From positions 496,001 through 560,000 of the forward strand of contig CBDHEY010000002.1 in NCBI GenBank assembly GCA_965262305.1: a stretch of DNA of 64,000 bases, written 5' to 3'. A program made the translations under genes and the position numbers. The notes beneath the pieces were generated by a model that did not search any database, had not been told where the DNA came from, and was given only the letters and a program-made list of their open reading frames with translations. This document shows positions 1 to 8,656 of this stretch, one piece after another; the stretch's first letter is position 1, and every line of letters starts with the position of its first letter. The stretch comes from CBDHEY01 sp965262305 (lineage in GTDB: Bacteria; Pseudomonadota; Gammaproteobacteria; Pseudomonadales; Cellvibrionaceae).

Positions 1-27
1 ACAGTGTCAGTCAATAAACCATATTAG

Positions 28-498
28 CTATACATTTACGTGTCTAGTAGCTGTGATAAAAAGATCACCAAATACGGCTAATGGTTTTCCTGCTCCCACT
101 GCTACCATTGCTGCTACAACGTAAAATTCGAGATCTCTGCCTGGATCTGTGTCCGGTTGACTGGGGTTGATGAAAAAGTGCGTTGTCATTATTTCACCAT
201 TAGATCCAAGTGGCAGTAGTCTTAGCCTTCTATTTGCTCCAACGCCACCAACATCATCTTCTAACCCAGATGTGTTGACACCACCAGGAAAACTCGCATT
301 TTCTAGATCAATGACATTTAAAGGGATTCCGTTAAACTCCTCTTGTTTTGTCACTACTTGCCATTGGTCTTTTGCGCCATCTTGTTCGGCCAGCAAAATT
401 AATGCATGGTTAAAACCTGGTATTGGCGTAAGTGCGCGATATTGAACAATAATGTGGTTTGAGTTTAAAGCCGCTAGTTGGGCTCCCATAGTTTGCAT
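28..498 (-). CDS. Hypothetical protein, 156 aa
   Basis: I do not recognise this protein. It has no signal peptide or clear membrane helix at the N-terminus. The sequence is rich in short hydrophobic stretches (ALILLAEQD, EFYVVAAMVAVGAG), as in a compact globular domain. The ATG at 498 is preceded by GGAGGAAT at a good distance, which supports both the gene and the start. It ends just inside the left edge of the window, so its downstream neighbour cannot be seen; the gene on its other side is transcribed divergently. The overlapping + strand frame at 167-445 lacks comparable translation signals. Confidence 0.6.
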   Translation of the reverse strand: MQTMGAQLAALNSNHIIVQYRALTPIPGFNHALILLAEQDGAKDQWQVVTKQEEFNGIPLNVIDLENASFPGGVNTSGLEDDVGGVGANRRLRLLPLGSNGEIMTTHFFINPSQPDTDPGRDLEFYVVAAMVAVGAGKPLAVFGDLFITATRHVNV

Positions 499-828
499 AA
501 CATATTCCTCCGGTCCTTGATTTTCATGAAATTAAGCAAAGAAAAATTGAATAGCTTGCTTTCTAAATAAAGCGCCAATAGCTTAGCGGAGTTGAACGAA
601 GGTGTAAGTGAACTATTCACCTGGGGAAGTGTTAGTTACAAAGCGCAAGGGGGTTTTTTATTAATGTATCTTTTGGTTTTAGATAAGATATTTTTGAGGC
701 CTTTTTTTAGAAAGCTTCATCAAGTGTTCCACTGGATTTAATCCAAATCTTTCTATTTTTACGGAATTGATTGTTGGCGCTTAGATACTAAAAACCGTTA
801 AAATCTTTTATTTTTTTAAGGCGCTCGG
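499..828. other. Intergenic region between divergent genes
   Basis: These 330 bases separate two divergent genes and must hold both promoters. A G run followed by T6 at about 650-660 looks terminator-like but has no convincing stem. I see no RNA gene or operator. Confidence 0.4.
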
Positions 829-3399
829 TTGAAAACAGTTATTTCCACTAGTGAGCTGAATATCACTGATATTCGACATTCGCAAATCATTTTTATTTTG
901 CTAATTCTATTGTTTATCTCTGGATTTTGCAGCCTGGTTTACCAAGTGCTGTGGATGCGAGAACTTACTCTATTGTTAGGCGCAACTTCCTATGCGACGG
1001 CAGGAACCCTTGCGGTTTTTTTTGGTGGTTTGGCAATAGGTGGCGCAATCTGGAGTTATCGCTCGCCCCGTGTTTCAAAGCCGCTAAAAGAGTATGGCGT
1101 TCTCGAGATAGGTGTCGGTCTGTCTGGCGCTTTGTATTTCACCCTGATGTATTTATATGCTGGTGTTTACTCTCCGCTTCATCAAGCGCTAGGAGATAGT
1201 CCCTTGCTCTTGTTAATTGCAAAAATGCTGCTTGCAGCGGGTGTCTTGTTGCCGCCCGCAATTTTGATGGGGGGCACTCTTCCTTTAATGTCGCAATATT
1301 TGGTGGGTGCACGGGGTTCTCTTGGTCGCTTGGGTACGCTCATGTATGGAGTGAATACCTTAGGCGCTGCGATGGGAGCGTTAGCAGCAGGTTTCTGGCT
1401 CCCGGCTTGGTTGGGTTTTACTGGTGCTTATTTAGTTGCAGTCATAGGTTCATTGTTTATTGGTGCAATTGCTTGGTATTTGAGTGATCGTTATAGGTCC
1501 TCGAATTTAGATTCTACTTCATTGAAAGACGAACCTCAGGTTGATACCAATAGCGTGGTTTCGCTATCGAATCCTAGACTAATTGCAGTGGCTGGGTTTT
1601 CTGGCGTGCTAGCATTGGCTTTAGAAGTTTTATGGACGCGAATGTTTCAACAGGTATTGCAGAATTCGGTGTATACCTTTTCGATTATTCTCGTTATTTT
1701 TTTAGCGGCGCTTTCTTCTGGTGCTTTTATCGCAAGGCTAATTGCGAGCACGAAACTAACGCCTTGGAATGTGCTTGCCTTTTTTATCACTCTCGCTGGT
1801 TTGGGCACACTCGCGACTCCTTTTATTTTTTATGAAATTAGCGATGGAATGCGTTATTTGGGCGCGGGCCAAGAGTGGTCGCTTTATTTGTTCTCTGTAT
1901 TTAGTGCTGCTGTCTTAGTTTTATTTATTCCGGGTGTTGCGGTTGGCAGTGTTTTTCCATATTTACTAAGGGTGGCTGAGTATAGTGGCGAGGCAGGAAC
2001 CGTGCTAGGGCGTTTAGCCGCAATTAATACTGCAGGTGCGATTATCGGTTCACTAGTGACAGGCTTTTTACTACTGAGCACTTTTGGTCTTTGGCAAAGC
2101 TTTCTATTGGTTGCGATAGGGTACTTTTTTCTAGCAGCTTGGTTGTGGCTGGGGCGCTCTCGATGGCTTATGGCTTTTCCAATATTAAGCATCGTTCTAG
2201 CGCTAACAGTTGCAAATCCTTCGAGCTTTCCAGGTGTTCGCTTAAAGGAAAAAACTGAAAAGCTTGTTGCTTCGTGGGAAGGTCCTGATGGGTTTGTATC
2301 TGTTATCGAGCGCAAAGGTTCGCGAAGAATTAAAGTAAATAATTTTTATGTATTGGGCAGTTCGGCTGCACTGGAGCACGAACAAAACCAGACGTTAATC
2401 CCGTTAATGCCGCATCCGTCGCCAGAGCGTCTTTTTTATCTTGGAATGGGCACTGGTATTACCGCTGGTGCGGGATTGCGTTTGCCAAGTCAGGAAATTA
2501 TCGTCACTGAACTCATTCCTGAAGTTATCACTGCGGGCACGGAATACTTTAATGAGCATGCTTTTGGGTTGTTTACAAATTCAAGGGCACAAGTGATTGC
2601 TCGAGATGGTCGCAATGAGCTTCGTGGCAGTAAAAGAGAGTATGACGCGATTCTTGCAGATCTTTTTATTCCTTGGCGTGCCGGAGTGGGCAACGTGTAT
2701 AGTCGAGACCATTATGCCGCCGCAAGTAAACGCCTCAGGCCTGGCGGTATTTATGTTCAGTGGATTCCACTCTATCAAGTAACGGCTTCTGAATTTTGGA
2801 TAATTACACGTACGTTTCTTGACGTTTTTCCTCAAGTTCATGTTTGGCGTGGCGATTTTTTTGTTGATAAACCTATTCTTGCGCTAGTGGGTTCTAAAGA
2901 TGCTAAACCTTTGAGTATCGAAGCAATTATGCGTAATGGTGGGCATATAAGTGGTCGCACGGATCTTAATCCTGCGACTTTTCCTGCGGTGACCTTGCCT
3001 TTTTATGCCGGTAACCTCGGTGAAAGTCGGGAGATTGTGCCAAACGGTCCTATTCATACCGACAATAATCCTGTTATTGATTACCAAGCGCCGATTAGTC
3101 ATCGTAATGCGCGTGCTGGAAAAACTTCTTGGTTTACCGGGGACCAGTTGATGGAATTTTTTGATCAGTTACAAAAAGCAACACCACCCGATCTCGATCC
3201 TTATCTTAGAAAACTTGAACCTGTTGAGCGTGACTTTGTGTTAGCCGGGTTTAACTACCATAAAGGTGCAATATCACGAAATCTTGGTCGTGAAAAAGAC
3301 GCGCAGTATCACTTTGCTAAATTCATTGATTTGTTGCCAATGCGTATTGAGTTTAAAACTACGAGTGAAGATTCAGCTGCAGTTGAGGAAGTGAAATAA
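829..3399 (+). CDS. Fused MFS-like membrane protein / spermidine synthase-like protein
   Basis: A large inner-membrane protein (856 aa). The first ~460 residues carry many transmembrane helices, with GFCSLVYQVLWMRELTLLLG near the N-terminus and ILMGGTLPLM at about residue 145; both are typical of the fused MFS/spermidine-synthase family. Residues ~480-760 form a Rossmann methyltransferase-like spermidine synthase domain: GMGTGITAGAG replaces the usual GGGDG motif, followed by ARDGRNEL, YDAILADLFIPW and RLRPGGIYVQW. The replaced motif makes classical spermidine synthesis doubtful. The last ~90 residues look helical. The start is TTG with only a weak ribosome-binding site, so the exact N-terminus is uncertain. 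It stands alone, with no polyamine genes nearby. The substrate is unknown for this fusion family. Confidence 0.82.
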   Translation: MKTVISTSELNITDIRHSQIIFILLILLFISGFCSLVYQVLWMRELTLLLGATSYATAGTLAVFFGGLAIGGAIWSYRSPRVSKPLKEYGVLEIGVGLSGALYFTLMYLYAGVYSPLHQALGDSPLLLLIAKMLLAAGVLLPPAILMGGTLPLMSQYLVGARGSLGRLGTLMYGVNTLGAAMGALAAGFWLPAWLGFTGAYLVAVIGSLFIGAIAWYLSDRYRSSNLDSTSLKDEPQVDTNSVVSLSNPRLIAVAGFSGVLALALEVLWTRMFQQVLQNSVYTFSIILVIFLAALSSGAFIARLIASTKLTPWNVLAFFITLAGLGTLATPFIFYEISDGMRYLGAGQEWSLYLFSVFSAAVLVLFIPGVAVGSVFPYLLRVAEYSGEAGTVLGRLAAINTAGAIIGSLVTGFLLLSTFGLWQSFLLVAIGYFFLAAWLWLGRSRWLMAFPILSIVLALTVANPSSFPGVRLKEKTEKLVASWEGPDGFVSVIERKGSRRIKVNNFYVLGSSAALEHEQNQTLIPLMPHPSPERLFYLGMGTGITAGAGLRLPSQEIIVTELIPEVITAGTEYFNEHAFGLFTNSRAQVIARDGRNELRGSKREYDAILADLFIPWRAGVGNVYSRDHYAAASKRLRPGGIYVQWIPLYQVTASEFWIITRTFLDVFPQVHVWRGDFFVDKPILALVGSKDAKPLSIEAIMRNGGHISGRTDLNPATFPAVTLPFYAGNLGESREIVPNGPIHTDNNPVIDYQAPISHRNARAGKTSWFTGDQLMEFFDQLQKATPPDLDPYLRKLEPVERDFVLAGFNYHKGAISRNLGREKDAQYHFAKFIDLLPMRIEFKTTSEDSAAVEEVK

Positions 3400-3783
3400 T
3401 AGAGAATTTAGGATTCCGGTTTGTATCGAGTTAAAACTTCAGGTTTAGTTAACTTTTGTAATAATAATGTTGAGTTGAATGTGGCGCTTTAGTCAAGTTT
3501 ATATGTAAGTTATGATATGATATATCATGTTTCTTTGATTGATTTTAAAACGCTTTGAGTCATTTTCTTTTTGCTAAAAGTTAAATTTAAACAGCGCTAT
3601 TGTGACGCTTCTTTTGTGCAATTAGATCCAAATTGGTCGTCAGGATCATTCTTTTTCTAAAAATTTAATGTAGTGGCGCGAGATTTGCGTATTGCTTGAT
3701 ACAGCTATGGTGTTTTTGTTTTCAATCCAGATACGGAAAATTCCGATCAGTTGTTACCTATATAACAAAAAGAGTAATGATCC
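3400..3783. other. Intergenic region upstream of zinc ABC transporter
   Basis: This stretch holds the operator-like palindrome at 3515-3530. It also has two smaller inverted repeats nearer the first gene: CGGAA-AA-TTCCG at 3734-3745 and TTGTTA-CCTATA-TAACAA at 3751-3768. The second resembles the classical gammaproteobacterial Zur half-sites (TGTTA/TAACA) but with a 6-base instead of 5-base centre. No further coding sequence is visible. Confidence 0.45.
3515..3530. promoter_or_regulatory. Putative Zur-type operator, copy 1
   Basis: The site reads ATATGA-TATA-TCATGT. It contains the perfect 12-base palindrome ATGATATATCAT (3517-3528), which is found again at 8603-8614. It lies upstream of the zinc ABC transporter genes. 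The shared sequence with three other sites in front of zinc-related genes is seen directly; binding by Zur is inferred. Confidence 0.6.
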
Positions 3784-3909
3784 ATGAGTGATAACAATAG
3801 CCGTGTTAAACCACTTTTGTATTGGAGTGGCCTAACGCGTTTAAGTCTTGCCCTAGTGTTGAGCATCTTAATGTGGATATTGGTGCTGGGAGTGACTTAT
3901 TCTTCATGA
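3784..3909 (+). CDS. Small single-pass membrane protein, 41 aa
   Basis: The reading frame begins ATG AGT GAT at 3784 and ends in TGA at 3907-3909. It has a basic N-terminus and one hydrophobic helix (LSLALVLSILMWILVLGV). Its stop overlaps the start of the ABC ATPase as ATGA, a typical translational-coupling arrangement, so I think it is expressed with the transporter. A weak GAG-rich ribosome-binding site precedes it. I do not recognise the family. It could be a small accessory subunit of the permease, or the remnant of a longer membrane protein. Confidence 0.55.
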   Translation: MSDNNSRVKPLLYWSGLTRLSLALVLSILMWILVLGVTYSS

Positions 3910-4637
3910 CTATAGAACTTAAGAACCTGACGCTAGCTTATGAGCGCCATCCTGCGGTGCATCATTTAAATGCCTCGATTAAAAAAGGTGAGTGGTTAGC
4001 AATTGTGGGTCCAAATGGTGCAGGAAAATCTACTTTGCTCAATGCGATGGCGGGGTTAACCTCTATTAACGAGGGCAGCATCGAAGGCTTATGCCCCAGA
4101 TCGGTTGCATATTTACCACAGCAAACTCAATTAGATAAAAGTATCCCCATCAGTGTTTTTGAGCTTGTGGCAACAGGTTTATGGTCAAAGATTGGCTTCT
4201 CTAAATCTCTTAGTAACGTAGATTACGAGCAATGTGAAAAAGCCATTGGCGCAGTTGGATTGCATGGTTTTCAGAATAGAATGATCAACACCTTATCTGG
4301 CGGCCAGTTGCAGCGTAGTTTGTTTGCTCGCGTACTACTGCAAGACAAGCCTGTGATTTTATTGGATGAACCTTTTAATGCGATTGATTCAAAAACATTG
4401 AACGATCTTACTCAGGTGATTAAACAATGGCATCAAGACAATCGAACGGTGATCATGGTAACCCACGATCTTGAATATGTTCGAAAGCATTGTCCCCAGA
4501 CTTTGTTACTCGCGAGAGAATGTATCGACAAGGGTTCACCTAAAAACGTGCTGACCAAAGAAAATTTAATAAAAGCAACTCAACTTTCGGAAGCTTTTGA
4601 TGACGATGCGAGTTGGTGTTTGAAGGGTGCTGCCTAA
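3906..4637 (+). CDS. aztA: Zinc ABC transporter ATP-binding protein (AztA/ZnuC-like)
   Basis: Cytoplasmic ATPase (243 aa) of a metal-uptake ABC importer. It has Walker A GPNGAGKST, Q-loop LPQQ, signature LSGGQLQR, Walker B ILLDEP and the switch histidine in MVTHD. I start it at the ATG at 3906 (MTIELKNLTL) rather than at an in-frame GTG/ATG farther upstream. This start matches the family's N-terminus and overlaps the stop of the small membrane gene as ATGA. It is first of three subunits encoded in order with the permease and binding protein. AztA versus ZnuC naming rests on the binding protein's type and is tentative. Confidence 0.88.
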   Translation: MTIELKNLTLAYERHPAVHHLNASIKKGEWLAIVGPNGAGKSTLLNAMAGLTSINEGSIEGLCPRSVAYLPQQTQLDKSIPISVFELVATGLWSKIGFSKSLSNVDYEQCEKAIGAVGLHGFQNRMINTLSGGQLQRSLFARVLLQDKPVILLDEPFNAIDSKTLNDLTQVIKQWHQDNRTVIMVTHDLEYVRKHCPQTLLLARECIDKGSPKNVLTKENLIKATQLSEAFDDDASWCLKGAA

Positions 4638-4639
4638 CT

Positions 4640-5506
4640 TTGAATACGTTGTTTTTTGGTCCATTTAGCGAATACGTTTTCATGCAGCGAGCCTTAGTTG
4701 GTTGCTTTGCTGTGTGTTTAGGTGCTGTTCCCGTTGGTATCTTTATGACGTTAAGGCGAATGAGTTTAACTGGTGATGCTATGGCGCACGCTATATTACC
4801 CGGTGCAGCGATTGCCTATATGCTTTCAGGATTATCTCTACTAGGCCTTACTTTAGGAGGGCTATTGGCTGGGCTTTTAGTTGCTTCGTTGGCAGGATGG
4901 GTATCACGTAGTACTCATCTAAAAGAAGATACGAGTCTAGCAGCATTTTGTTTGATCTCGCTTGCGCTTGGCGTGTTAGTTCTGTCTCTTAAACAAAGCA
5001 AAGTCGATTTGTTTCATGTTCTCTTTGGCAATATTTTAGCGTTAGATAACGCTGCTCTTTGGTTGCTAGCTACTATCAGCAGTATTAGTCTAATACTCTT
5101 AGCCATATTGTATAGGCCGCTTGTTATTGAATGCGTTGATCCCTTTTTTCTTCGCCGTTCCAGTTTTGCAAGCTCTATTGCTCATTATGGTTTTCTGTTT
5201 TTAATGGTCATCAACCTGGTGGCAGGCTTTCATGCTTTGGGAACGTTGATGGCAATCGGAATCATGATATTACCTTCGGCCGCAGCTCGATTTTGGGCTA
5301 AGACACTCGATAATATGTTAATAATTTCTGTGTTAATGAGTTTTACTAGCTGTTATTTGGGATTGTTGTTTTCGTTTTATTTCGATTTGCCTGCTGGGCC
5401 CTCTATTGTGCTTTCGCTAGGTGCTGTTTATGTTGTTTCGCTTTTAATTGGTTCTGAGGGAAGCTTTTTGGGTAAGCTCTATCCAAAACGTCATTTAGTA
5501 GGGTAA
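4640..5506 (+). CDS. aztB: Zinc ABC transporter permease (AztB/ZnuB-like)
   Basis: Inner-membrane channel subunit (288 aa) of the metal importer, ABC-3 family, with about eight hydrophobic helices. The conserved stretch RRMSLTGDAMAHAILPGAA lies near the N-terminus and GTLMAIGIMILPSAAARFWA near the C-terminus. I place the start at TTG 4640, giving MNTLFFGPFSEYVFM, because related permeases begin at this point. An upstream in-frame ATG at 4613 would overlap the ATPase by 25 bases and add residues the family lacks. Only two bases separate the TTG from the ATPase stop, so translation is probably coupled. Confidence 0.86.
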   Translation: MNTLFFGPFSEYVFMQRALVGCFAVCLGAVPVGIFMTLRRMSLTGDAMAHAILPGAAIAYMLSGLSLLGLTLGGLLAGLLVASLAGWVSRSTHLKEDTSLAAFCLISLALGVLVLSLKQSKVDLFHVLFGNILALDNAALWLLATISSISLILLAILYRPLVIECVDPFFLRRSSFASSIAHYGFLFLMVINLVAGFHALGTLMAIGIMILPSAAARFWAKTLDNMLIISVLMSFTSCYLGLLFSFYFDLPAGPSIVLSLGAVYVVSLLIGSEGSFLGKLYPKRHLVG

Positions 5507-5511
5507 AAAAT

Positions 5512-6405
5512 ATGTTTAAACACAAAGGTATTAATTTTGTCATTTTATTTTTCCTCGTGAGTGCAGGAAATGTTTATGGTGAGAACAAACAGAGTCTTCG
5601 AATCGTTACCAGCTTTTCTATCTTGGAAGATTTAACTAAGACCCTTGGTGGTGAACGAGTCGATGTGGTAAATCTTGTTGCACGTAATGCTGATGCACAT
5701 ATGTATCGTCCTAAGCCATCAGATGCTGTTGCTATAGCGAGTGCAGATTTAATTATATTTAATGGTTTAGCATTTGAAGGTTGGATGGATCGTTTGCTAG
5801 CGAACAGTGGTGAAAAGAAAACACAACTGATTGCGAGCGGTGGTGTTGATGTGATTTCATCTGATAATGAGGTTGACCCGCATGCATGGCAGAGTTTTAA
5901 GAATATTCGTATCTATGTTAAAAATATAGCGGAAACATTAATAAGTTCTATGCCAGAGTATGAAAAAGAGTTTTTAGTGCGTAAACAAAAATATCTCGAT
6001 CAATTGGAATTGCTTGAACGAGAGTTATCCGATGAGCTAGCTAAAATACCGGCGGATAAACGTATTGTAGTTACAAGTCATGATGCTTTTGGGTATTTGG
6101 GTCGCGAATTTGATATTCAATTTCTTGCACCTCATGGTGTCAATCTCGAAGTAGAAGCCTCAGCAGCAGATGTTGCCGCAGTAATAAATCTAATTCGTAA
6201 ACAAAATGTTACAGCGCTATTTGTTGAAAATATAAATGATACGCGGTTATTGAACCGTATTTCGGAAGAAACTGGTGTTGGTATTGGGGGACGTCTTTAT
6301 TCCGATGCTTTGGGAGAAACTGATAGCCCTGCAAATACCTATTTAAATATGATGCGGTATAACATTGAATCTTTAGTTTCTGCATTAAGTCCATCAAAAA
6401 AATAG
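5512..6405 (+). CDS. aztC: Zinc ABC transporter substrate-binding protein (AztC/ZnuA-like)
   Basis: Periplasmic metal-binding protein (297 aa, cluster A-I) with a signal peptide ending near residue 23 (VYG-E). Candidate zinc ligands are His63 (DAHMYRPKPSD), His124 (DPHAWQ), His190 (SHDAFGYLG) and Asp265 (LYSDALG). This is the three-His plus Asp set of zinc-type proteins. It lacks the long His-rich loop of E. coli ZnuA, and the segment NGLAFEGWMDRLL is typical of the AztC type. It follows the permease after five bases. The AztD chaperone gene usual in aztABCD operons is not present; a COG0523 GTPase follows instead. Confidence 0.88.
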   Translation: MFKHKGINFVILFFLVSAGNVYGENKQSLRIVTSFSILEDLTKTLGGERVDVVNLVARNADAHMYRPKPSDAVAIASADLIIFNGLAFEGWMDRLLANSGEKKTQLIASGGVDVISSDNEVDPHAWQSFKNIRIYVKNIAETLISSMPEYEKEFLVRKQKYLDQLELLERELSDELAKIPADKRIVVTSHDAFGYLGREFDIQFLAPHGVNLEVEASAADVAAVINLIRKQNVTALFVENINDTRLLNRISEETGVGIGGRLYSDALGETDSPANTYLNMMRYNIESLVSALSPSKK

Positions 6406-6415
6406 TAAATGATCG

Positions 6416-6431
6416 ATACGATATATCACAT
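6416..6431. promoter_or_regulatory. Putative Zur-type operator, copy 2
   Basis: ATACGA-TATA-TCACAT lies between the binding-protein stop and the GTPase start. It matches the ATATGA-N4-TCATAT consensus at 10 of 12 half-site positions. The two changes (T to C, T to C) are not symmetric complements, so this is the weakest of the four copies. It could give the GTPase gene its own regulated promoter. Confidence 0.5.
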
Positions 6432-6448
6432 AATCAAGGGGTTATAAA

Positions 6449-7804
6449 ATGTCAAATAGAATTCCTGTTACGGTACTTACCGGCTTTCTAGGTAGTGGCA
6501 AGACCACATTGCTTAATCGAATTTTGTCAGAAGAGCATGGGCTTCGTATTGCTGTTATCGAAAATGAATTTGGTGAAATAGGTATTGATCAAGAATTGGT
6601 GATTAATTCCGATGAAGAAATTTTGGAGATGAATAATGGCTGTATTTGCTGTTCTGTACGCGGAGATTTGATTCGAATTTTATCTGAACTCGCAGAGCGC
6701 AAGGATAAGTTTGATCGAGTGATTATTGAAACAACAGGTATGGCAGATCCTGGGCCGGTGGCTCAATCATTTTGGGTCGATGATGGTGTGCGTGTGAAGT
6801 ATGAGTTAGATGGTATTGTGACACTCGTTGATTCCAAGCATATTGTGAATCACCTCGACGAGAATACTGATGAAGTATTAGCTCAGGTGGCTTTTGCGGA
6901 TCGCATTATTCTCAATAAAGTTGATCTTGTTGAAGATGGTGAATTAAATAGATTAAAAATTCGTTTAAAAGGCGTTAATAAAATGGCTGGGTTTTATGAA
7001 GCGACTATGGGCGAAGCACCAATTCCAGAGCTTTTAGATATAGGAGGGTTTAATCTTGATCGCGCCCTTGAAATGAAACCAAATTTTTTGGAACCTGAAT
7101 ATCCCTTTGAGTGGGGAGGGCTTTTTAATATTCCTGATGGGAAATTTAGTTTTAAACTTTCAAATGGTCCAGATCCGGATATGGCATTTCTACTCGCAGA
7201 AGTTAACGAAGACAAGGATATAACCGAAGAAGGTGTTATGACGCTAGCTGAAGAAATATTTGTTGAGTTTTCTAAAACTGAAACTCTAATCTCTGATGGC
7301 GATAGTTTTACTGGAACTGGAAAATGCTATCGTATGAATTTGGAAAATAAAGATCGTTATGAATTTAATTACGAAACGGATACAGCGAAAACCCTAGCTG
7401 TTTTCTCACAGCATACTCCAGAAGAGTTTGATATGAAACTTTTGGACGAGAGAGGTGAAGAATTTACTCCAGTGGCTCAACATTATTTTAACCCAGAGCA
7501 TGAACATAATGATGAGGTGACTTCTGTCGCAATAGAACTTCCTGGGCTTTTTGATACACCAAAAATTGATGCTTGGCTTAATATGTTTATTAAAACCGAG
7601 GGAGAAAATATCTATCGAATGAAGGGGGTCGTGGCATTAAAGGGAGAAGAAAACCGATATACTCTTCAAGGGGTTCATATGATTTTTGGTAGTCAGGAAG
7701 GCAAGCCTTGGGGTGATGAAAAACCCTATAGTCGCTTGGTATTTATTGGTAAAAAATTGAATGAAGAATATATTCGTGGTGCGTTGAAGCAATGTTTACT
7801 TTAA
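6449..7804 (+). CDS. COG0523-family (CobW-like) GTPase, putative zinc chaperone
   Basis: Cytoplasmic P-loop GTPase (451 aa) of the G3E/COG0523 family that loads metals onto client proteins. Seen motifs are Walker A GFLGSGKT (residues 12-19), the metal-binding CICC motif (65-68), ETTGMADPGPV and NKVD. The CobW C-terminal domain lies at about residues 340-450. The protein is longer than most family members because about 110 residues (~225-335) are inserted between the GTPase and C-terminal domains. A His-rich patch, HYFNPEHEHND, lies in the C-terminal half. AAGGGG precedes the ATG. Position after a zinc importer and an operator-like palindrome suggests a ZigA-like role in zinc limitation; this is inference. 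Confidence 0.88.
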   Translation: MSNRIPVTVLTGFLGSGKTTLLNRILSEEHGLRIAVIENEFGEIGIDQELVINSDEEILEMNNGCICCSVRGDLIRILSELAERKDKFDRVIIETTGMADPGPVAQSFWVDDGVRVKYELDGIVTLVDSKHIVNHLDENTDEVLAQVAFADRIILNKVDLVEDGELNRLKIRLKGVNKMAGFYEATMGEAPIPELLDIGGFNLDRALEMKPNFLEPEYPFEWGGLFNIPDGKFSFKLSNGPDPDMAFLLAEVNEDKDITEEGVMTLAEEIFVEFSKTETLISDGDSFTGTGKCYRMNLENKDRYEFNYETDTAKTLAVFSQHTPEEFDMKLLDERGEEFTPVAQHYFNPEHEHNDEVTSVAIELPGLFDTPKIDAWLNMFIKTEGENIYRMKGVVALKGEENRYTLQGVHMIFGSQEGKPWGDEKPYSRLVFIGKKLNEEYIRGALKQCLL

Positions 7805-7856
7805 GTTTTATTGTAAAACTAGATTGTTCATGCGCTATATGTTTTTTGTGTTATAA

Positions 7857-8309
7857 ATGAATTTTTATCCGATGAAAGATATTAAAAACATATTTCGTAA
7901 CCTAGAAAAGAATTTAAAGAAATTGAAATGGTTTGAGGACGATTGGGAAATTTACAATCGGGGCGCTTATTTGCAGCTATATAAGTCTGATTGGCATAAT
8001 CACAATCAAGGTGGAATACATTTCGAAACATTTATTGAAGCCCCACAAATAAAACAAAAATCTTTTCCTGTTTGCATGCATGCAGAAGAAGATTGTCCAT
8101 CTCAACAAGAATTTATTAGTCAGTTTTTAGATCTCGAAGCAGATCGAATTAATACTTGGAAGGGATATCACGTTGTTGGAAAAGGTTATAACATTTTTCA
8201 ACGCACACTACCGCTTAACTTTAAAAATTTAGAGCAGCGTCTCCTCGATGAATTTATCTGTTTGCGACAGCTTGAATCTAGCGTAGATCGCGTATTGGCG
8301 GGGCTCTAG
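7857..8309 (+). CDS. Conserved hypothetical protein in zinc cluster
   Basis: A soluble 150-residue protein that I cannot assign to a family. It is rich in aromatic residues and histidine (DWHNHNQGGIHFETFIEAP, PVCMHAEEDCPSQQEF), so metal binding is possible, but no classical motif is seen. The start is uncertain: ATG 7857 and ATG 7872 (MKDIKNIF) both lack a strong ribosome-binding site. It sits 52 bases after the GTPase and 10 bases before the DUF1289 gene on the same strand, so it probably shares their transcript. Confidence 0.65.
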   Translation: MNFYPMKDIKNIFRNLEKNLKKLKWFEDDWEIYNRGAYLQLYKSDWHNHNQGGIHFETFIEAPQIKQKSFPVCMHAEEDCPSQQEFISQFLDLEADRINTWKGYHVVGKGYNIFQRTLPLNFKNLEQRLLDEFICLRQLESSVDRVLAGL

Positions 8310-8319
8310 GTATAACAAG

Positions 8320-8511
8320 GTGAAAAAGCCTAAGAGCCCGTGTATTGACATTTGCGAGTTTTCTGGACCGAAAGGTTGGTGTTTAGGGTGTGGCCGAACA
8401 CGACAGGAATGTCGAGAATGGAAATCTATGAAGCCATACGCAAAGAATATTTTGGAAAAAGAACTCAAAAAACGCATGATTCAATTATCGAACCTGGATC
8501 CAGAAAGTTAG
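8320..8511 (+). CDS. DUF1289 family small Cys protein
   Basis: A 63-residue protein with the DUF1289 pattern: SPCIDICEF near the N-terminus, then WCLGCGRTRQE and EW. The four cysteines (two near residues 8-12, then CLGC) look like a small metal-binding site. I use the GTG at 8320, with AAGG just before it, because the family motif starts only six residues later. Its biochemical role is not established. It closes the GTPase gene group. Downstream lies the 8601 operator. Confidence 0.78.
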   Translation: MKKPKSPCIDICEFSGPKGWCLGCGRTRQECREWKSMKPYAKNILEKELKKRMIQLSNLDPES

Positions 8512-8600
8512 TTATTCCATTTGCCCTTGTCATCTGAGACTTGTCCTTTTTTTGGGGTAAATGACGTATTTAACGACGAATCTAAATTTTAAATAATAAG

Positions 8601-8616
8601 ATATGATATATCATAC
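8601..8616. promoter_or_regulatory. Putative Zur-type operator, copy 3
   Basis: ATATGA-TATA-TCATAC, with a perfect 14-base palindrome TATGATATATCATA at 8602-8615. It lies 41 bases before the PepSY gene and so in promoter position for the PepSY/TonB receptor pair. Confidence 0.62.
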
Positions 8617-8656
8617 TAATACTAGTTAAATGTTAATAAATTAAAACCAAAGATTA

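Noticed and set aside
1884..2315. Antisense frame of 143 codons inside the MFS/spermidine-synthase gene
   Set aside because: No ribosome-binding site or family features; the + strand protein is clearly the real gene.
3511..3530. Operator at 3515 read as a Fur box
   Set aside because: The Fur consensus is 7-1-7 (TGATAAT-N-ATTATCA); here the half-sites are ATATGA-N4-TCATAT and the downstream genes are zinc-related.
3822..3905. Upstream extension of the zinc ABC ATPase
   Set aside because: The added residues have no family support, and ATG 3906 overlaps the stop of a small membrane protein as ATGA.
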